Origin: Trichinella spiralis
Taxonomy: Eukaryota; Nematoda; Enoplea; Trichinellida; Trichinellidae
DNA: 64,000 bases
NCBI GenBank assembly: GCA_000181795.3
Contig: CM012954.1
Location: 6,011,473-6,075,472 of the forward strand
Direction of reading: 5' to 3'
This document shows positions 51,819 through 63,985 of the stretch, piece after piece (the stretch's first letter is position 1; each line of letters starts with the position of its first letter). The position numbers and the translations under genes were made by a program. The notes beneath the pieces are model-generated. The model was not told the origin of the DNA and searched no databases. It saw only the letters and a program-made list of their open reading frames with translations.

Positions 51819-54800
51819 AGAGAGGGAACAGTTGTTATTCGCTGCTCCTGTTGCCGCTTAGTACGCGAGGCGACAAGCTAGCATTGGCGCTATTTGCTAT
51901 TGTTGATGCTGTTTACGGCTACAATTGTGTTGCTTTTCACACATCGTGACCGTAGTCGGTTGAACAATAACTAATAAATAAATAGCAAATCAATAGCGAT
52001 TCTCTTTTAACAGATACTTGAAAGTTGACATTATTTATATGACAATATTTAATGTTGTTAATTTGTAAATTGATAATTGATTTTAAAATGCAAAGTTGAA
52101 AATTTTGTTAAACAATACTTTTGAATTGATTTTGTTTTCTTCACTGTTGTAATCTAGTAATGATAGAGAATTGTAGAAAAAAGAAATTATAAAATTAGGA
52201 GAAATCACACATGATGATGAACTGATGCATGCAGATAGAGATTATGCTTCAAAAATTAGGACAGATCAATGTAGAAATTCAAATTAAATGGGCAATCTTG
52301 ACATTATTGATAGATAATATAGATATGTTATGATTATGATCGCAATTGCGATTATGACAGATATGTTTTCATTGAAACAAAATTTGTAGAGTAAATACGT
52401 ATATGTATATTATTCGTATAAATAGCAGCAGCAGCAGCAGCTTGGGATTGTTTGTTGTTATTAATTAATGTTTAGTGAATGAAACATTTGCACATTTGTT
52501 GTAGTTTATTTATTTGGTTTGCAATTTTAGTGAAACGGTGAAAGTTCTTTCTCTGGAATCAGGATGTTCTATGGAAAATCCTCTTGCGACCAAACTGCGA
52601 GAATATGTTTTCAGAGGACACTGGAATAGGGTAGGTAATTTTGATTGATATTTGTTCGTGCTTAATTGATTGCATAATTTTTTCCTCTTTGTATGTTGTG
52701 AATAATTTTAAAAGTTGCAATTTGTATATTTTTAAAAAGTTATTAGTTTTACAATTTTTAAAAATTTGACAGAAATATATAATAAATGTTTATAAAAAGT
52801 AAAGACAGTCATTATTGGGAAAAATAAAGAAGCAGAATTGTAGTAGTAGTAATAGTTGTTGTGTTGTTGTTTGCTGAGCTTCATGTTTGCATTTTGAAGG
52901 CGTTGAGAACGTTGTACGATTTGAAAGTATTTATTGAAAAAGAAGAAGACTTTGTTGAAATGCAATTCATGTTGCTGCAGCAAAAATTCTTAAGCCTTGT
53001 AGAAAAGGGGCGTGTTCTTCACGCGTTGAAACTTCTTCGCGATAAAATGTCAATTTTGAAAGTTGATCGTGCGAAATTGAACGCTCTGAGTTAGTAAGTG
53101 CTTTGATTTTAATAAATGCGAAAGTTTTCATTTTTAATTTTTTTTCATTAATCAAAATTGTATATACATCTAGCTTTGTTATGGCTAATAGCGCTGACGT
53201 GGTTAAGCATCCTGATTATACTGGTGGATCTGTCAGCGCTCGAGAAAATCTCATGAATGAATTGCAGAGTGAGTGAAAACGCACAGCTAACAGCGACAAA
53301 ATTGATAATAATGGAAAAAAATACTAAAAATATGAAATGTCTACGATTATTATTTTTTTTGTTTTGTTGCCTCTTTTGTAGTGTTATAATATCTGTCATA
53401 GTATTATAGTACGATTTTCGATTAATTCTTTTTATTGTAGATTTTCTTCCGACTACTTTAATGTTACCTCCGCAGCGTTTGCAATCACTGATCAAGCAGT
53501 CACTGGAGTTGCAAAGACTCAGGTGCAGATTTCACAACAGGAGAGACACGTCCCCCTGCTTAGATATATCTAATAATTCTCTGCTGTCAGACCACACTTG
53601 CAAAAAGTTTGTTTAAACACAATTTTATTCGCACGCACTCATATTATATCTATGTGTTTGTATAATAATATTGGTCACTTGATTTACAGGACCGATTTTC
53701 CGTGTCAAACGGTTCAAGTTTTGCTGGACCATTGCGACGAAGTATGGTACTGTCAGTTTTCGCATGCTGGTAAATTGTTAGCCACGGGATCAAAGGAAGG
53801 CGTCATTTACATTTGGGATGTCAATCTGAGCTCTAGGAGTGTAACGAAAAAGTTCACCTTGGATGGGCATTCTTTTGGTGCTGCATACTTTGTGTTTTCA
53901 CCAAATGACAAATATCTGGCTTGTGTAGGTCCTGAAGATAGTCCAGATTTGTGGATTTGGGATACGGAAGTTGGTTGAATTTGTTCTAGTCTTGTCAGTG
54001 TATTCATTATTTAAAAATTGTGAATTGTAGACTGGTATTCTTCGGATCAAGATTACACACTCGCCAGATGACAGTATCAGCTGTGTTTCTTGGCATCCCG
54101 ATGGTACTAAAGTTGTTTGCGGTGGAACCAAAGGTCAATTTTATCAATGTGTGAGTTGTTTCGCTTTAATTCTTTTAAATTATTATTATTATTTATTATT
54201 AATTTTGTGAGCAACGATAGAGGTTGTCCATGTAGTTTGAAAAATTTGTTAGTGGGTTTGTTTGTTTGTTTTTTTTTAATAAATAAGAAATATTTTGCAG
54301 GATTTGGAAGGAACTGTTGTGGATTCTTGGGAAGGCGTTCGAGTGCGATCTATTCAGTACAGGAAAGACGGTCGTACTGTTTTAGCCGCCGACACGCATC
54401 ATCGAATTCGCAGCTACTGCTTCGATGATCTCACAGATAAAACAGTGTAAGTTTTTTTTTTCATAAATTTGTTGACGATGTTTTTTACTTTGATGTTTAT
54501 CATCACTTGCATATTTGACTTTGCATAGACTATAATTAGAGAAAACGAACCGTTTATTTATTGTTTAGAATAAAAGAGGACCATTCTTTAATGCATTTCT
54601 CTATTGACAAGTCAGAGCATTTTGCCTTATGCAGCGTTGCTAATCAGGGGGTGCATTTATGGGACCTCGAAAGTGGATCACTTGTACGCCGCTACCGAGG
54701 TGTCGTTCAGGGCTATTTTAACATATTCAGCTGCTTTGGAGGTGTGGATGAAAAATACGTTGCCAGTGGAAGTGAAGGTAATTTTAAATTATTCCATTTA

Positions 54801-55164
54801 CTGAGGTCTCAGAGTTTAGTTTGCACAGAATGAGCATGAATTTTCTTTTCTTTTTTTTTTCGTTTTCTTTTTAACAGTGGGCAAAGTGTACATTTGGCAT
54901 AGAGACGAAGAGGCTCCAGTTGTGGTTCTGAGTGGCCATTCGAGCGTTGTGAACGCGGTTTCGTGGAATCCAGCGGAACCGTCATTGTTGGCTTCATGCA
55001 GTGATGACGGAAGCGTCCGAATTTGGGGTCCTCACGAGTGCTGTTCCAATCCGGAGTCGTGCAGTTTATGCCGTGTTGGTATTGCAGAAGATGACAATGA
55101 AGTTCTTGTAGGGGGGGAGGAGATGGAAAAAAGTGAAAAAGAAGAAGACGATGAAGCCGCTTAG
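49372..55164 (+). CDS. WDR26: WDR26 (LisH-CTLH-WD40, GID/CTLH E3 ligase subunit)
   Basis: Scaffold of the CTLH/GID ubiquitin ligase. First exon 49372-49682, then a 2.8 kb intron, second exon 52531-52630, then short exons to a TAG at 55164. [20 protein letters not shown] and [20 protein letters not shown] form the Lis[21 protein letters not shown] and [10 protein letters not shown] the CTLH region. [20 protein letters not shown] matches human [20 protein letters not shown]. WD40 repeats follow: [56 protein letters not shown] and [16 protein letters not shown]. The tail is acidic. The start is uncertain: 49372 is the first in-frame ATG, but the frame is open back to 49123 with no ATG, so a spliced upstream exon is possible. 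Confidence 0.94.
50341..50367. repeat. (TA)n microsatellite in WDR26 intron 1
   Basis: TATATGCA followed by about nine TA units. Confidence 0.85.
51763..51815. repeat. (AT)n microsatellite in WDR26 intron 1
   Basis: Fifty-three bases of uninterrupted AT dinucleotide, the longest pure simple repeat in the window and probably length-variable. Confidence 0.95.
52424..52441. repeat. (AGC)n microsatellite in WDR26 intron 1
   Basis: Six AGC units close to the second exon. Confidence 0.85.
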
Positions 55165-56238
55165 CAGCTATTTGTCTTCGAAGCTTCGTTGTTCATTTTT
55201 TTTTCTGCTGTATTTTCTCTCTCTCTCCAACAAAACACCATCCCCCTCTTTCTCTTTCTTGAACTTATTTTCTTTTTTCTTTTCATTTCATTTTTTGATC
55301 TGATAACAACAGGAAGTAATTTGAAATTTTTGTCTCTTGGAATGGTATTTCAAATTATTTTTTCTATAAAATAATTTTTGAAAGCCATTTTCTGAATGTG
55401 TAGGTAATGATAATAATAATTATTATTATTATTATCATTTTTTGGCAGAATTGCCATCCTGGCGCTGCTGCTACTGCTACTATTACTACTACTGCGTAAA
55501 CGCTCTCTCCCTTTCTGCACGTTTGTTGTAGTTTACTGTTTGTTTCCTTATGCACATTGAAGCGCTCTGGAAAGCGATTATGATAGAAGAAAAAAGAAAT
55601 ACGGTACTGATCGGTTGACGACAACACACTAGGCGCGGCATTCGTTGTACAGTGTGGATCGTATCTACTACATCCCATCCCACTCCTCATCTCTTTGCAA
55701 GCAGTTGTTCTGTCAAATTTTTTTTTATTGAACACTGTTTTCCACTTTTGTTTTATTTACCATTTTTTTCATTTTTTAAAACTCATATTTGCTTATTATT
55801 TACTTTTTTTCAATTTCACTGATTTAGGCAGGCTTTTCAGCCGAGATTGGTTTGGCTGAAGATCAATTCTCTGGACATTTTGCCCAAAAAATTTAATTTT
55901 TTTTAAAAGGTAAAATAAAAAAGAGATTTTTCATTTGAAGTTTATTTTCAGTTTGGCTTCTCGCAACTTTAGTAGCAGTATGGTAATTTTCTTTTTGTAT
56001 TGTTTTGCTCGTGAAATCCTTGGGCAGATTTTTTGTTTTTTTTTCTTTTGAAATACACGTCAAATCAAAGTACACTGCGCACAGTAAGCAGTAATCAGTT
56101 GCAGACGTTTTGTTAATTTTAAATTAATTTGTGACTGTTTTCTTTTTTTTTAAACATTTTGTACGATAATGGTCGTTTTTCAGAAATTCATTAGCAGATC
56201 TTGATCTTGATCTTAATTTTAAAGCATCACTTTTTGAA
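55165..56238. other. Intergenic region between WDR26 and the SLC6 gene, with an (AAT)n/(ATT)n palindrome
   Basis: 1.1 kb with long T runs. At 55406-55434 AAT units run into ATT units, an inverted simple repeat able to form a hairpin. No exon or RNA gene recognised. Confidence 0.5.
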
Positions 56239-59200
56239 ATGATGAGTTTGAAGTCAGTTTTTGGAAAAGGGAAAAATCGACGAAATGGCAGTAAAAACAG
56301 CAACAGCAGCAGCAGCAGCAGCAGCAGGTATTTATTTAATCAAATGTGCTCTTTTCTCTTGTTGTTGCTAGTGTTGCTTGAAAAATGCATTTTCCACTTA
56401 ATATACATATATAACGTTTCTCATGTTGAGTAATTCTCTAAGGACAGTCGGTATGTTCAGAGCTTTATATTCCAGTAGAAATGACCGTATAATTTTATTT
56501 TTCATCAGTATCTGGTTTTATACTGGTATTTATTAATTAGGTTTTAGTTCAGTTGTTTGATTTATGCATCATTATGAATTTAACGGTTTTTTGTTTTCAA
56601 TTCGTGAGCTTGCTAAAAGTGTTTACATATTTGCAAGATGAAGTGTTTAATAACTTGTTCAGTGGCAAAAAAAACCAGCTCGATGGTAAATCTCTTTTGT
56701 ACATTCACAATAAGCACTGCAGTAAATAAATTGAAAATTGAAAACATTTAGCTTTTCAATGAATCATTTCATATGCAATTAGCAATACACGATACTTGCT
56801 TTTCAAATGACGTCACGGTTTCAAATGGAAAAGTAATTATTTTCAATTATATAAACCGTATCATGTAATGTCCTGTTTTTAATAATTGAAAAATTTTTTT
56901 CAAATCCTACCAATAGCAGCAAATGATAAATATTTGCAAGCGCATCGTTGTGAATGAATTTCACATGTATGAATAATAACTTTCAGTTGATGGATAATAT
57001 GATGTTCACAAAATGAAAACTTTTATTTCTCGTGTTATTTCTGTTCAATTTTTGTATCTGTTCAGCAGCAAGCATGCTAATTTGAAAAATAACATTTCGA
57101 TCATTTGAAAGTGAATTATTACGTTATTGAAAAGTGATAAATTGCAGGGTAGACTTTTTTTTCATGGAACAACAAATTTCCAAAATTGAAAGCAATTTAA
57201 ATGTAAACAAGATAATGTCCGGAAACGGTAATCAACACGTATAACAAACAATCATTTTCTCGTGTACATTTGTGCAGTTGCATGATTTACAATTCGGACA
57301 GAGCATTTCCGAAGGGACTTTTGTTTAATTCGAACGTTAGTTATTCATAAAGGGTTTTTTTTTGCTTTCACAAATCCATGAATAATACTATGTTTTTTCA
57401 ACAGCATATTTTGATCTTCGATCAAAATTGTAATCAGAAATTTGCATTCACAGTACGACTGACTGATATTGTTGATTTTTTATTTGAAAATTATTCTGCT
57501 GATTTTGTCTGTGTGGTGCGTGAAAGTGGGTGGTGATCCGTGAACATGACAAAATTTCCGCTCCTGCCATTCCCGCTTTTTGCTGACGTTTCCAAAGACA
57601 GGATTTTCCCCATCACGTCAGCTTAAATTGGAACACAATGAGCTGTCAAAAGTGGCATCGCAAGCGTCCTCTGACGTACGGTACATTTTTATGGGGTTGA
57701 CTGAAGCGTTGGACATACTTTAAGGCCGTGCTTGGCTGGCCGAAAAGCATTCTATTTTCCTTTCCAGCAACATCCTCAATCTGTGGTCAATGGTGGATAA
57801 GGTCCGTTCTCCCAACGAAGTCAAGGACAAAGAGAAATGGGCGTCCAAGACTGAATTTATGCTCTCATGTCTCGGCTTTGCCGTTGGCTTGGGCAACATA
57901 TGGCGTTTTCCGTATTTGTGCGGCCGAAATGGCGGAGGTCGTCCAATTTGCATTTTATCTGCATAAATGAAAAAAATTAAATTCTTTTTTTACAGCTGCC
58001 TTTCTGTTAATTTTCATAATATTCATCATCTTTGGCGGTGTGCCGATGGCGCTGTTGGAACTTGGCTTGGGCCAGTATTCATCTTTGGCGTCACATCAAC
58101 TGTTTGAAGCTTTTTGTCCTCTATTTTCAGGTATTGTAAGCTAACAAAAAGCGCATAATACTAATAATATTCAAATTTCTCTCTTCCTGTCGTGCATGTA
58201 TTTCCAGGTCTTGGCTACGTGATGATTTTAACTTCATTTCTGACATCACTGTATTACAATGTTGTTATTGCTTGGGCAATTTATTATTTTGCCGCATCAT
58301 TTTCCAGTCAGCTACCTTGGAAAACTTGCAATAATCCGTGGAATACTATAGGTTCGTGTGACTTTGACTTTTGCCTTTTGTACAGTTTAATTTTTAAGTG
58401 ATATTTCTAGCTTGTTACGATAAATCGATGGATGAATTTTGTACGCAACTGAATCTTACCTATTGGAAGGGTCAGTGTTGGAATAATACCGCTGATCATG
58501 AGCAACAATTCGATGCAGTGGTCAACTGGTCAGAACGAACAAATCCAGCGCAAGAATACTTTGAGTTGGTTTCCGTATTGTTTTCAGTGTTCTTTCGCTT
58601 TATTTGAATAATTTTCTCTTAGCAACAATGTATTACATCTGAGCAAAGGTATCGATCATTTGGGTGGTCTGAGCTTAGAGTTGTCGATGTGCTTGCTGGC
58701 AGCTTGGGTTTTAGTATTTGCAATCTTGATCAAAGGTGTTCGATCAGCTGGAAAGGTTGTTCATTTACAGTGAATATTATTGTTTTTTTGTTTGTTGCAT
58801 ATATTCACATGATATAGGTGATTTATTTCACCGCTACCGTGCCGTATATGCTGCTGCTGGCTTTGTTGGTACGCGGTGCAACACTGCCGAACGCCATAGA
58901 AGGAATCAAATTTTTCATCATACCAGACTTCAGCCGCCTCGCTGATTCGGCGGTGGGTGGGATGGAATTGCAAATGTTAGTAGTTTTTATACTTGGAAAC
59001 GAATTCCATTTTGAAGGTCTGGGGCGATGCAGCTGTGCAAGTGTTCTTTTCGATGAGCGTCGGAGCCGGGGGCTTGACCACACTTTCCAGTTACAACGAG
59101 CTGGATAACAACATTTTCAGGTAGGATTTCGCTTTTTTTTCCTCTTATTACTCACTAGCATATGAATAGTTGAAATTCAAAATTGTCTTCAAATTTTGAA

Positions 59201-61806
59201 AACAATTTTCCAATTTTTCTCTATCAATCTATACTGGTGGTATGGACGTGTGCAGAATTTGTAAAAAAATTTGTTTTTTCAAATTATTATTCTTGTTCTT
59301 GTTTATTCTATTTGACCGGAAAGTTAAACCGTGATCAAAAATTTATCAGACAAGCTTATTTATTTGACTTGCCCATTATTGAAACGTTGAGCTTGTTTGT
59401 TCTGCTTGCCAACTTTGTTTTCGGCTGTTTGATGCTGCAAAATGGGAAGGCTCATGACGCAATGCATGGTTCAGCATCAACTAATGCAACAACTTCCTTC
59501 CGGCAACACTTTCCAAATGCTATTGTTGTTGTTTGTTATTTTGTATTTATTTGTTTTTTGGTTTGGCTTTTAATTTGACAAGCTTCTCTGATGACATCTC
59601 GTCGTCTGGTATCGTCGAAAAAGCAAAACAGAAAAAAACAAAGCGATAGAAAATGCAGTACCTTTTTTTTGTTGATCAGATAAAATTATACCAAACATAA
59701 TAATTAAATTTGACGAATTGTATTCGATTATCGAGGGGATGCATTTTAAGAATTGAAACGAAATTATTATTACATTAAATGAAACATTTTTATATAATTG
59801 GCATATTTAATAAAAAATATTATTATTATTATCAATTTTATGTGCTTGTATTTTTTTCATTAATATAATAAATTAAGTTTTATTCTTTTCAAACATTGTT
59901 GAACTTTAGTTTTTCTTCCATTTTTTATTCTATTTTCAGGGATACTTTTGTAATTACGCTTGGCAACATATTTACAAGCTTGCTTTCCGGCTTTGTTGTG
60001 TTCAGCATATTAGGCTTTATGGCCGGTGAATTCAGACAATCGGTCGAGTCTGTTGCAACAGCCGGTCCTGGTCTGCTGTTTGTCACTTATCCATACGCGC
60101 TGACTCATCTACCGTTGTCGCCCGTTTGGTCAGCTTTGTTTTTTTTCACCGTAATTTTGATGGGAATTGATTCACAGGTACAGATAGAATGTGTTGGATC
60201 GCTTCTTTGGATTTTAACTTTGAGACTGTTTTTTTCAGATTGTGCTCGTCGAGGTGGTAATTACCGCGTTCAAGGATCAATATCCGAAACTTCGAGAACC
60301 GAAAATTCGTGTCTGCGCAGTTGCTTGCACTTGCGCCATTTCTTATCTCATCGGGTTGTTGATGTGCACAGGAGTGATAAGATTTTTTTTTGTTTTATTC
60401 TACACTTTTCGAATAAAAATAAAAATAACAAGCTATCATTTAATGGCTGTTGAATATGATTGTAGGGTGGTGCGTATATTTTGAACTTGCTCGACACGTT
60501 TGCAGGCGGCTGGCCGCTCCTTCTGCAGTGTCTTTTGGAAGTCATAATTGTGGTATATATTTATGGTAAACAAACTGAACCTTATTTTTTTTTGTTTTGT
60601 AATTTTTATATTGTTCCATTGTTCGTTTGAAAGAGTACACAATCACTGCCTTCACTTTCAATCCTGTACAAAATATAATATGATACTCGTCATCATATGT
60701 GACCATAAATTGAATCGACATCAGTCATTGTTATCAGTTGAACGCCGATTGTGGTAATAAGTGAAAATATTTTCACAGCTACCGACTGGATGTCGTTTTG
60801 ATTGTTTTTCTGAACTGACGCGCAGTTCTCATGACGGGATATGTCACCAAATGGTCGAAGCACTGGTTTCATTGTTCTGCTTGTAAGCAAATCAAACCTG
60901 TTGTTTTGACAACCAAAGCGATGAAATCGATCACAACTTTCCATCATATCTATTGCTATCTTTCTTGCGAAACAATTTCGACTTATTCGTCAAACAAAAT
61001 GTGGGCGCAGTCAATACGGTTCAGCGTACATATTGTGGCAGTTGATTGTGATTGGATCGATGGGAATTTCACATCACGTATCCAATGATAATATAGTTTG
61101 ACAAACTCTTTTATTAAAAATAATTTTCACAAAAAATTTTTTAAAATCCCATTCTAATTATTTTCTTCTAAGACTGTGAAAGCCAAAACGCAGAAAATTA
61201 TAATACTCTGTCGTTACTGAAACCAACGTTTGTTGCAGGATTGGAAAAATATGCACATCTGTACCGATACATGCTTGGCGAGCCTAGTAGAAAATTTTGG
61301 AAATTTCTCGGATATCCAATTAACAAATTTTACACGTTGTGCTGGGCATATCTGACACCGTTGTGTTTGGTGGTCAGCATAAATAATACTAATTATTCCA
61401 GTTCAAAATTAATCTATTATTATGCGTAATTTTATCTTCTTTAATAGGTTGTACTGGTGTTCAACTTCTCTGAATACACAATCACCAGCTACGGAAATTA
61501 CATCTATCCATTGTGGGCAGAAGTTATTGGTTGGCTGATTGCATTTGGCTCTTGTCTACCGGCCGTGATTGTGGCACTTTACAAAGTAATCGTTATTGTC
61601 ACCACCGGATCTAAGGTATCATTTACAAATTACATGTTCTTTGAATGGTTTTTTTCTTATTTAATAAAATTAAATTACAGGAGACGATCAAACTGCGTCT
61701 ACGCAATCAGCTGACCAGTACAGAAAGGTGGGATCAGAATCGAAAGATTCTGGAAACGTCCAATGCAGACGAATTGCAAACAGTTGAAACTAAGATGAAA
61801 TTTTAA
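56239..61806 (+). CDS. SLC6 family Na+/Cl- dependent transporter (amino-acid/GABA/glycine type)
   Basis: Twelve-helix sodium symporter of the neurotransmitter-transporter family. TM1 is [20 protein letters not shown]; glycine in place of the monoamine-transporter aspartate points to an amino-acid-like substrate. Then [17 protein letters not shown] (TM2), and an extracellular loop with cysteines ([14 protein letters not shown]) and N-glycosylation sites (NLT, NNT). [20 protein letters not shown] (TM5) and [20 protein letters not shown] (TM6) follow. [17 protein letters not shown] (TM8) holds the Asp-Ser expected for Na+/Cl- sites. Exons continue to KMKF at 61806. Start: exon 56239-56327 (a polyserine end) joins in phase to the acceptor at 57767. 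If that exon is not used, the ATG at 57790 gives a shorter N-terminus. TM10-12 exons are intact. The exact substrate cannot be read from sequence; the glycine/GABA/betaine branch is likely. Confidence 0.9.
56300..56327. repeat. (CAG)n run in proposed first SLC6 exon
   Basis: About nine CAG units, read as AGC (serine) in the exon frame and ending exactly at a GT donor. Repeat length change would alter a serine run without breaking the frame. Confidence 0.8.
56808..56815. promoter_or_regulatory. CRE palindrome TGACGTCA in the SLC6 5' region
   Basis: Exact CREB/ATF octamer, extended as ATGACGTCACGG, within the proposed first intron and about 1 kb before the core SLC6 exon. Sequence match only. 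Confidence 0.28.
59183..59578 (+). CDS. Open reading frame nested in an SLC6 intron, small membrane protein
   Basis: 131 codons from ATG to TGA inside the 0.8 kb intron between the SLC6 exons ending near 59120 and starting at 59940. The protein has two strong hydrophobic segments, [19 protein letters not shown] near residues 65-83 and [19 protein letters not shown] at the very end, with NAT (glycosylation-type) between them. GC content in 59340-59578 is higher than the surrounding intron. AATAAA occurs about 230 bases downstream. I do not recognise a family. It could be a nested gene, part of an alternative exon, or chance. Confidence 0.3.
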   Translation: MSSNFENNFPIFLYQSILVVWTCAEFVKKFVFSNYYSCSCLFYLTGKLNRDQKFIRQAYLFDLPIIETLSLFVLLANFVFGCLMLQNGKAHDAMHGSASTNATTSFRQHFPNAIVVVCYFVFICFLVWLLI

Positions 61807-61860
61807 TTTAATTCCATTTTTTCCATAATGCAAAAATATAAGATTACTTTCTTCTTCTTC

Positions 61861-61868
61861 TGACGTCA
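61861..61868. promoter_or_regulatory. CRE palindrome TGACGTCA downstream of SLC6
   Basis: Second exact octamer near this gene, 55 bases after the stop codon. Probably fortuitous, but it pairs with the one at 56808. Confidence 0.18.
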
Positions 61869-63132
61869 CTAAATTATGTTCATTTAAATTTTATCTTCGA
61901 CGTTACAAGCAATCTATAGTAACCACCCGTTCTTATAACAGCCGTAAAACTGTTAAATGTAAAATCAGTTCCTTCCTCGGAGCATTGTAAAGCGTTCGTT
62001 CTTCAGGACAGCATCATTTTCCAATCATTTGTGAAGGTAAATTCTAAAAACAACACCAAAACTGTCTATTGTTTACAACTGCTTTTATATGATTTTGCAA
62101 AGTTCAATTTCTTGTTCTTGGTCAAACTGCTTTTCTTTGCTTGTCCTTGTGCTACACACTACAGCACAAGCTTTATTAAATTTCCAAGTTCAAATAAGCC
62201 ACATTTGACTTTGGACAATTTATTAAAACTTTGCAATAATATTTCATTTCCTACTAGCCAACACCGTTAGCTGTCTCTGTTATCTGAATTCAAATAGCTT
62301 CTCGGCCATTCACATGAACAATATCGGAACAATTGCGCCATCAGAAAGAAATACTGCCGACAAAATTGTGGCTGATTTATTTGCATGATTGCAGGTGATA
62401 TGCAAATTTTCACTTTATGAAATTTGTATGCAAATCAGTTTCCTTGATGAGCATACGATTAATGATGAAGCACTGGATCCTAAATAAGAAATGTAGTTTC
62501 AGGGACGATTCAATTGCCGGTAAGAAATACAAAGTTTTGTTTTATAGAAAAATATCTAAATAATCAGCGTACATGGCATGTAATTTTCACGCATATTTTC
62601 TATATCGTCATCAGTTGTGCAAACTTATTTAAACGTATTTTTTCAGTCATTTATGAATTACTGATTATTCAACGTGCACTGTTTTTCTCAACGACTCAGC
62701 AGTAGCGACAAGGATAACAAGTAAATACTCTATTTCAGAATGTATTTCAAATTGATCTGTTTTAGGGGATTCAGAAATTCAGCTTGAAACAAAATAACTA
62801 ACAAATCCATAAACAATTATACACAAACATTCATTTAAATCAAAGTAAAACAACAGAAAAAATGAAAAGGTATTTAGATTAACGAAGATCAAGAAGTTTC
62901 CAATAAGCATTCATGAATCAAAAGGGTCACTGTTCCACATTCTACATACAATAAATACTTTATTAAATTTCAATGAAATCGTAATAACGTTTAGCACTTA
63001 GTAAAGTTTAGCATAATGTTTACATACCATTACGCTATAACTGGGCAAATATGAATTTACGTCACCAAAGGCAAGTTCATATTATTCTAATTCCTCAAGC
63101 TTGACACACTTTTCAAAGGATCATATTCATAG

Positions 63133-63285
63133 TTATTCATAGTCTTCATAGTAATATGTGTGAAAATCATCGGTCAAGAAACGCCATAAAGTGTCCGCTT
63201 CGATATCATCGACAGTTAAGAGGTAAGTCATTTGTACAATTGTACTAACGTTCTTCGTATGAATCCCATCCTTTCATTTTGACTA
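63133..63285 (-). CDS. Possible terminal exon of an unidentified gene
   Basis: On the minus strand the segment from about 63285 reads DGIHTKNVSTIVQMTYLLTV, then DDIEADTLWRFLTDDF and an acidic, tyrosine-rich end, to TAA at 63133. ATG at 63231 would give only 32 residues. ATGAAAG before the open stretch could be a weak acceptor. Composition looks more protein-like than its flanks, but no family is recognised and no upstream exon was found. A GAGGTAAGT on the plus strand overlaps it, so chance is quite possible. Confidence 0.2.
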
Positions 63286-63599
63286 ATTCTTATTTAAGAC
63301 GCACATTTAATTAAAGAAATTGCGTTTAAGAAATTTCAAAATTTAAGGATGCTATATGCCATAAGGAAAAATCAGGAACAAATTTCATCTCCACCATACA
63401 CTTCTCTTTGCTCGTTCATTTGAAGACTTGCCATAAATTTTCACAAACCTGTTATTTTTTCATTTCATTTCATTTTGTATACGTCATTTCTTATCATTCC
63501 GTTCAAACTAATATCGCATTTTTCTGTCATCGCCAATTTGAGAAAAGTGGCGAAATCGTTTTTGTCGAAATATCTACCTTTGTTAAATCGCGAATGATC

Positions 63600-63985
63600 A
63601 CAGTGACAAATCATAAGTGTTATGGAAAGTTTCAGCTAAAACGCAGGGTAAATTTGGAATAAATGGCCTCTAAAGTTAGGGCATTGCGCCTATATTAATA
63701 CATAGGAAAGATGCACATCTATAACTTCCCCCACACGGAACTGGAATGCGTGATTTTAAGCGAACGCAACCTTTTTGACATTTGAGTAAATTTAGCATTC
63801 AAACTGTGTTACCATATGCAACATTTTACTTTTTTGGACAAATTAGAACGTTCTAGAAAGTCCCATGGCAAACTAACACGAACTTGTTGAATAAACGGTA
63901 TCTAAAATTTGCATGCACCTATCTTAATACACGGGATAGCAGCCCATTTGGAAATCTCTAGCACGGCTCCAGATGGTTGAAGTTT
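63600..63985. repeat. Diverged tandem duplication, unit about 230 bases
   Basis: The stretch around 63650-63740 (GGAATAAATGG, CCTATATTAATACATAGGA, CCCCCACACGGAACT) realigns with 63885-63970 (TGAATAAACGG, CCTATCTTAATACACGGGA, CTAGCACGGCTCC). Flanks also match: GACAAATCATAAGTG with GACAAATTAGAACG. Identity by eye is roughly two thirds. It may continue past the right edge. Confidence 0.45.
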
